Source: Diphasiastrum complanatum (lineage: Eukaryota; Streptophyta; Lycopodiopsida; Lycopodiales; Lycopodiaceae). Taken from it: a DNA stretch of 64,000 nucleotides. Each line of letters starts with the position of its first letter. Positions within the stretch are counted from its first letter, which is position 1. Both the position numbers and the translations under genes were made by a program. Below the pieces are notes generated by a model that was not told the origin of the DNA, did not search any database, and was given only the letters and a program-made list of their open reading frames with translations. The stretch lies in contig CM055096.1 in the NCBI GenBank assembly GCA_029204225.1, positions 71,704,349 to 71,768,348 on the forward strand, given 5' to 3'. Shown here in pieces: positions 48,901-54,900 of this stretch.

Positions 48901-51900
48901 CTCCATGGCTAAAAAATGCCCTGTTTCTCCCTCTACAGTCACGCACATGTGGATATAGAGATCTAATGCTGAATCTAGGCTGCTCCTACAGTGATTTGCC
49001 CATGGAAGAGGATTGGCCACTTTCTCTCTCAAAAATCTCCCAAGAAAAAGCTGAAAAATAGTGTTTTTTCACACTTTCTCTCTCTAGAACGGGCTATTCT
49101 CTCTCTAGAACGAGGCTTCAATACCAAATGTTGCACTCCAATCTCCCAGGAGCTCTCAAACGCTGATGGCTGGTGTGAGGAATGATCCACCCATCCATAG
49201 GTGCCCTCCTCTTGAGTCTATTTGATTGCTATTCTGGGCCGGGGGACACATAGCTCTGTCATGCAAGGGGTGATCAGTCCCCATGGAGCCATGAAATCAT
49301 GTACCCGCAATCTGTGCGTGACTCTGAGTCACCACAATCGTGCCCCATCATGGACCTGTGACACACACAGTCACCCAACGTACTGCCAGCTAGCTGCTCG
49401 TCCAACAGAGGCATCTCCGCTACTGACGACTAGGGTCCATATGGTCATAACTCCGCCTACTGACATCCTGTCAGGCGGTCACACCAAGTCACTGCCCATG
49501 ACGCACCAAACCCAACTGGTCCCCTGGTGTCCATCCCAATTACTAGCCTTGGCCAATGTCATGGCCCTCGGCCTCTAGTAACTGGTCGTGTCGGGACTGT
49601 GCTAGAGCACAACTGGTGTCTAACACAAACGCCCATGTATTTAGCCTCATTCAAGGACAATGCAATGGAGTGTTGCTTTTCGTTGCTCCAACTCACACAA
49701 CCTTCACCCACTATACATAAATACATGTATGTAGACTTCATGTCATCAAAGTCGCATGCCCATCTAACTTTTTGCCCAGTCCAAATGTGTGAACCTGTGT
49801 TCCTTTTAGGTATTTGAATACACTTTTGGCCACTGCTATGAGCGCTCTTCTCCAGGATTCATTAAGAACTTAGTTTCATGATTGTTATAGTTATGTCCGA
49901 ACATGTGCATGTCATGGCATACATGAATGATCCACAATTAGTCGTCTTAAGGCTTTCGAGTCATTCCTTCCATGTCTTGTCATCATGTGGGTGACATTTA
50001 TGAACTCAGTTTGACTTTAGGATCTAGTGATGTAGTAATAGGTAAAGAGTCCATCTTGAATTTGCTCATCACTGATTCAATATATTTCTAGCACTTTTTA
50101 TCACTTTTCAGTAACTCCTTGAAGCTATCCAGTCGTTTCTTGTTATCTCCAATGATAATAGTATCATCCACATATAGAGCAACTACAAGGAACATTATCT
50201 GTATGAATCTACACCCACTTGTGTTTAAATCGCATCTTTCAAATCCATTCTTCAAGAAAAATTGGTCAATGCATTGATACCCTGCAAGTTTTAACAAACT
50301 TGAGGAACTAATTGTCTCAGCACCAATATTAGTAATAGCAGATTTTGATAAACTTATGTGGTTAAAGTGGATGCTAGTGATTATGCGGTTGGTGCAGTTC
50401 TACTTCAAGAGGCGAGGCCAGTTGCTTTTGAGAGTAAGAAACTGTCTGATGCTCAGACTAGATATACTACTAAGGAAAAAGAACTTTTTGCGGTGGTGCA
50501 TGTGTTGAAGACTTGGAGACACTATCTAGTCAATTTATAGTGTGCTCAGATCACCAACCATTAAAGTATTTATGTAATCAGAAAGACCTTACTTAGGGGT
50601 CGAAAAGCTCGATGGGCTGAGCTGATGCAAGAATTCGACTTTGATTTGAGATATATTAAAGGATCGTCAAATCAAGTGGCTGAGGCCCTGAGTCGAATTG
50701 GAGAGGTGAAGGAGTTGTCGTTCACTGAAATCACTACGAGCTTGTATCTTTCGTTTCGAGGTCTTTATGAAAAAGATCCTCATTTTGGACCTATTTGGCA
50801 AAGGGTTCTGAAAGGCTCTCAGTCGGTTATTGATTTGCAAGGTGATCAGTTGGTTGTGAAAGATATGAAGGTAGTGGATGACTTTTCCATCCGAAATGGA
50901 ATCTTGTTTCGAAGGGAAAAAGTTTGTGTACCGGGAGTGGATGCGATAAAAAAGAAAATTTTGTTTGAATGTCATGTTGTGTTGGGCATCCAGGTATACA
51001 TCGTACACTAGATTTGGTACAGAGGGACTTTTTTTGGCCAAAGTTAAAACCTATTGAATTGTGATCAGTGCCAGCGGAATAAAGCAGAGCGCTTGAAGGT
51101 TGGTGGACTGTTACATCTATTGGATATTCCTACTAAGCGGTGGGATAGTGTTTCGATGGATTTTGTAGTTGGTTTACCACGAACGAATAAACAGAATGAT
51201 GCAATTTGGGTCATAGTTGACTGGTTAACAAAATTGGCTACGTTTATTTCGGTAAAGACTACAGTAAAAGCGTTTGAGTTAGCTCAAGTTTTCGTTAAAT
51301 GTTTGTTCAGATTATATGGAATGCCATCTAATATTGTTAGTGATTGGGATCCAAAATTTATAGGTCGGTTTTGGACAATAGTGTTTGAAAAGCTTGAGAC
51401 TTCTTTGAGCATGGGCTCGACTGATCATCCGGAATCTGATGGTCAGACTGAGAGGACTATTAGATGATGGAACAAATGCTTCGTGCATATGTTTCACTTA
51501 GGCAATCTCATTGGAAAACGTATCTTCCACTGATTGAGTTTGCTTATAATAGTAGTAAGCATTCGGCTACTAGATTTAGTCCGTTTATGCTTATGTATGG
51601 ATTTCAACCTAGATCTCCGATAACGGTTGAAACTGAGTCGATTAAAGTTCAAAAAGTGGCGGATTTCTTGCGGGAAATGCAAGAAATGCTATAGTTAGCC
51701 CGTGAAAATGTTTTGACTGCCCAGTATCGGGTAAAACATTTTGCTGATTTGAAAAGATTGCTTCGAGAATTTCAAGTTGGAGATTGGGTATATCTTAGAA
51801 CCGAAGTATTCTAAGGTAATGCGCACTGGGAAGCATTACAAATTGTCTGCTCGTTATAGTGGACCATATAAAATCTTGAAAAAGATTGGATCTTTAGATT

Positions 51901-54900
51901 ACCAGTTAGAGTTACCAGAGGGAATCAAGGCTCATCCTGTGTTTCATGTAAGTCATCTGAAGATGAGTTTACATGAGGGAGATCACCTAGGTTCTGGTAA
52001 AATTCTAGATTCATTTGAAGACTTATTTGAAAGGATTCCTTTGGAACCTGAAAAGATTCGTCATACAAGAACCAAGTGATTGCATAATCGGGAGGCTATC
52101 GAGCATCAGGTTCGATGGAAAGGACATTCTGATGATGAGGATTCATGGGAACTAGAAGGTAATCTAAAGAGTAGTTTCCCTAATTTAAGTTTTGAGGACA
52201 GAACCGAAATAAGGGGGAACGTATGTTACGCCCTAGTGGAGGATTGTACCATTAGGGGGTGCCTTGGACGTAGGGATCGGGCCTAATCTAGGTAATAGTC
52301 GAGTAGGACCATGGGGTCACACCCGCATGCAGTATTAGCATGTGTGTTGCATCCTAGTATGGGATAGGGTGTACATGCACTGTGCTTTTGCATGGGTCTT
52401 GGCGATTATGGGTTAGGGGTACCTACATGCGGTGGACATGCGTGGGAGCTTGGCATGGGTTGATAGTATGCTTACATGTGGTTCTGTGCATGGGCAGGCG
52501 GGGTGGGTTCTACACTCTATATACACTCTCACCAGTGTCCATGAGGATCATTGACAGTCTGCGGTCGTTATGCTGTCGGATTGTTAAATCTTAGTGATTT
52601 GCAGTGCTCGGGGGATAGATCGGAGGAGATCTAGGATTGGCTGGGTTGGTTTAATCTACTGCACTTCCCCTTTGTATTCTCGGAGCTCTATCCGGATTGG
52701 GAGTCTTGGGAGACGTTTAAGTCTCCTCTAGGAGTATCTAGTGGCTTGGAAGGGGCATCCTTTATTCTGATGCTACCTGGGAGACTCGCTAGATGTTGCG
52801 GAAGTCTTACCCAGAGTTTGTCATTGAGGATCGATGACTTGCCAGAAGAGGGAAGGATTGTTAGACGCTAGTTGTGCTCTAGCACAGTCCCAACACGACT
52901 AGTTACTAGGGGCCGAGGGCCAGGGCCTGTAACTGGGATGGACACTAGGGCGCCAGTTGGGTGCGGTGCATCACAGGCAGTGACCCGGTGTGACCACCTG
53001 ACAGGATGTCAGTAGGCGGAGTTATGACCGTATGGACCCTAGTCGTCAGCAGCGGAGATGCCTCTGTTGGACGAGCAGCTAGCTGGCAGTACGTTGGGTG
53101 ACCGTGTGTCACAGGTTCATGACGGGGCACAGGGGTGGGTACAAGATTTCATGGAACCATGGGGACTGATCACCCCTTGCACGGTAGCCATGTGTCCCCG
53201 GCCTAGAATAGCAATCAGATAGACTCAAGAGAAGGGCACCTATGGATGGGTGGATCATTCCTCACACCGGCCATCAGATTGGAGTGCAACAGTTTGCCAT
53301 GCTGTAAAAGAATGCATATGGATTGGTAATTTAGTGGATGAATTGAGAATTGGAAAGGAATCAATGGTCTTATACAATGACAATCAAGGACGTCTTTTCC
53401 TATGTCATATAAAAAACCCAAACATATGAATGTCTAGTATCATTTCATTTGAGATCTTGTGCAGGAAGGAGTACAAACACTCCAGTATTGTCCCATAGAA
53501 TGAATGCTAGTGGACATCATGACAAAGATGCTACCAAGGCAATATTTTGATTAATTTAGATATATGCTAGAAACAGGGAAAGGATGGGATAATACAGGTG
53601 AATCTTGGCATTAAGGGGTATGACATGGGCACAGCCCACTTTCTTCGTTTGTACACACGATGAAAATAGAAGATGATTGCATGATGAATATGATACATCT
53701 ATTTGGGGTTAATCATTGTGTGTCTCCTTTTCGAATACTTATTATTGATTATGATTTAGTTCCTCTTTAACGCAATCGAACCCTCCCCTGTGAATCAGCA
53801 TTGTGAACTCATACTAGTGAAGGATCTACTTAAACCTCATGGTTTACTGAATAGAAGGTACCTCACATGCCAATCAGTCACTTCTCCTTTCACTAGAATG
53901 CCATGAAGCTGTTAGTATACTTGGATGATGACATGGAGGTTGTTGCTAAAAGTGAGATCGTGAACCTTAGAACCTCATTATTCCAAACCTAGAAGCATTT
54001 TGAGCTTAATGCTATCATATGAATTAATGAAATAGGAATATACTCCAGATACTCGAGAGTGCATGGTAGTTCTATCCAGAAAAAGTCCTGGAAGGTTTAT
54101 AAACTTGGAAATAAAGTACCTAGACAGAAGGTACAAACTCTCTGGAATTTGTTCTCATCTATAGAACTTTTTTGGGTGTGGTACAATTATATGATTCAGA
54201 CTACTTTAAGTTTTTTACAGAACCCTCCAATGGATATCTAGCCCTTTCTGGGCCATAAACCCAAAGCCATATTGTGGAAGAAGCAACTGGGGTATCTTTT
54301 CATGGGATTTGAGTTGAGAAACAAAAAGGATAAGCACACAATCCTGACAAACTGCAAGATTACTGCAAACCTTTATAGTACCACACTACTTGATGGCTGA
54401 TAAGAGATGACAATTAGGTGACTTAACAGGTCAAGTATTCTACATTTGAATTGAACCCGTGAATGTGTTTTCAGAGTATGCCATACCGTGTATTCAAGAT
54501 TTGTGAAAGGTCGTTGCACTTCACGCAAAACGAATGGCCTGCCATTTACGTAGACAACCTTTGACATGAAAGATTGTCAGTTTCGGTGCCAGAAAAGATC
54601 ACTGAACGCACATGGACCTAGCTAAGATACCTTGAAAATGGTAACCATATCCTTTGCATGCTAATCTGCAAGCCAACACTGTCGAGTCTTACAGATTTTA
54701 AAATTCGTACCAAAACACTTACTGGCTCTTCTCGCAAATTGTGCCAAAGAACTTTCATCTGACTAGTAGATCTGTTGGCTCCAACGAGGTTGAGAACTCT
54801 CCTTATCCCAGCAATTGTGGGAATGGCTACTCCATAGATATCCAATGACTCAACCTGCAAATATCAAAGAGTGTAGTGCTGTCATCTCGCGCTGTAATTA

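Larger units (their letters stand above)
36620..54486 (-). other. Paladin intron 3, 17.9 kb, rearranged transposon nest
   Basis: Bounded by ACG|gtatgg of exon 3 and cctacag of exon 4, phase 0. It contains Ty3 fragments E, F and A2, a split copia element and the complete D2. Elements on its left part are mostly on the minus strand and on its right part on the plus strand, with matching TSDs across the change of orientation. Confidence 0.85.
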
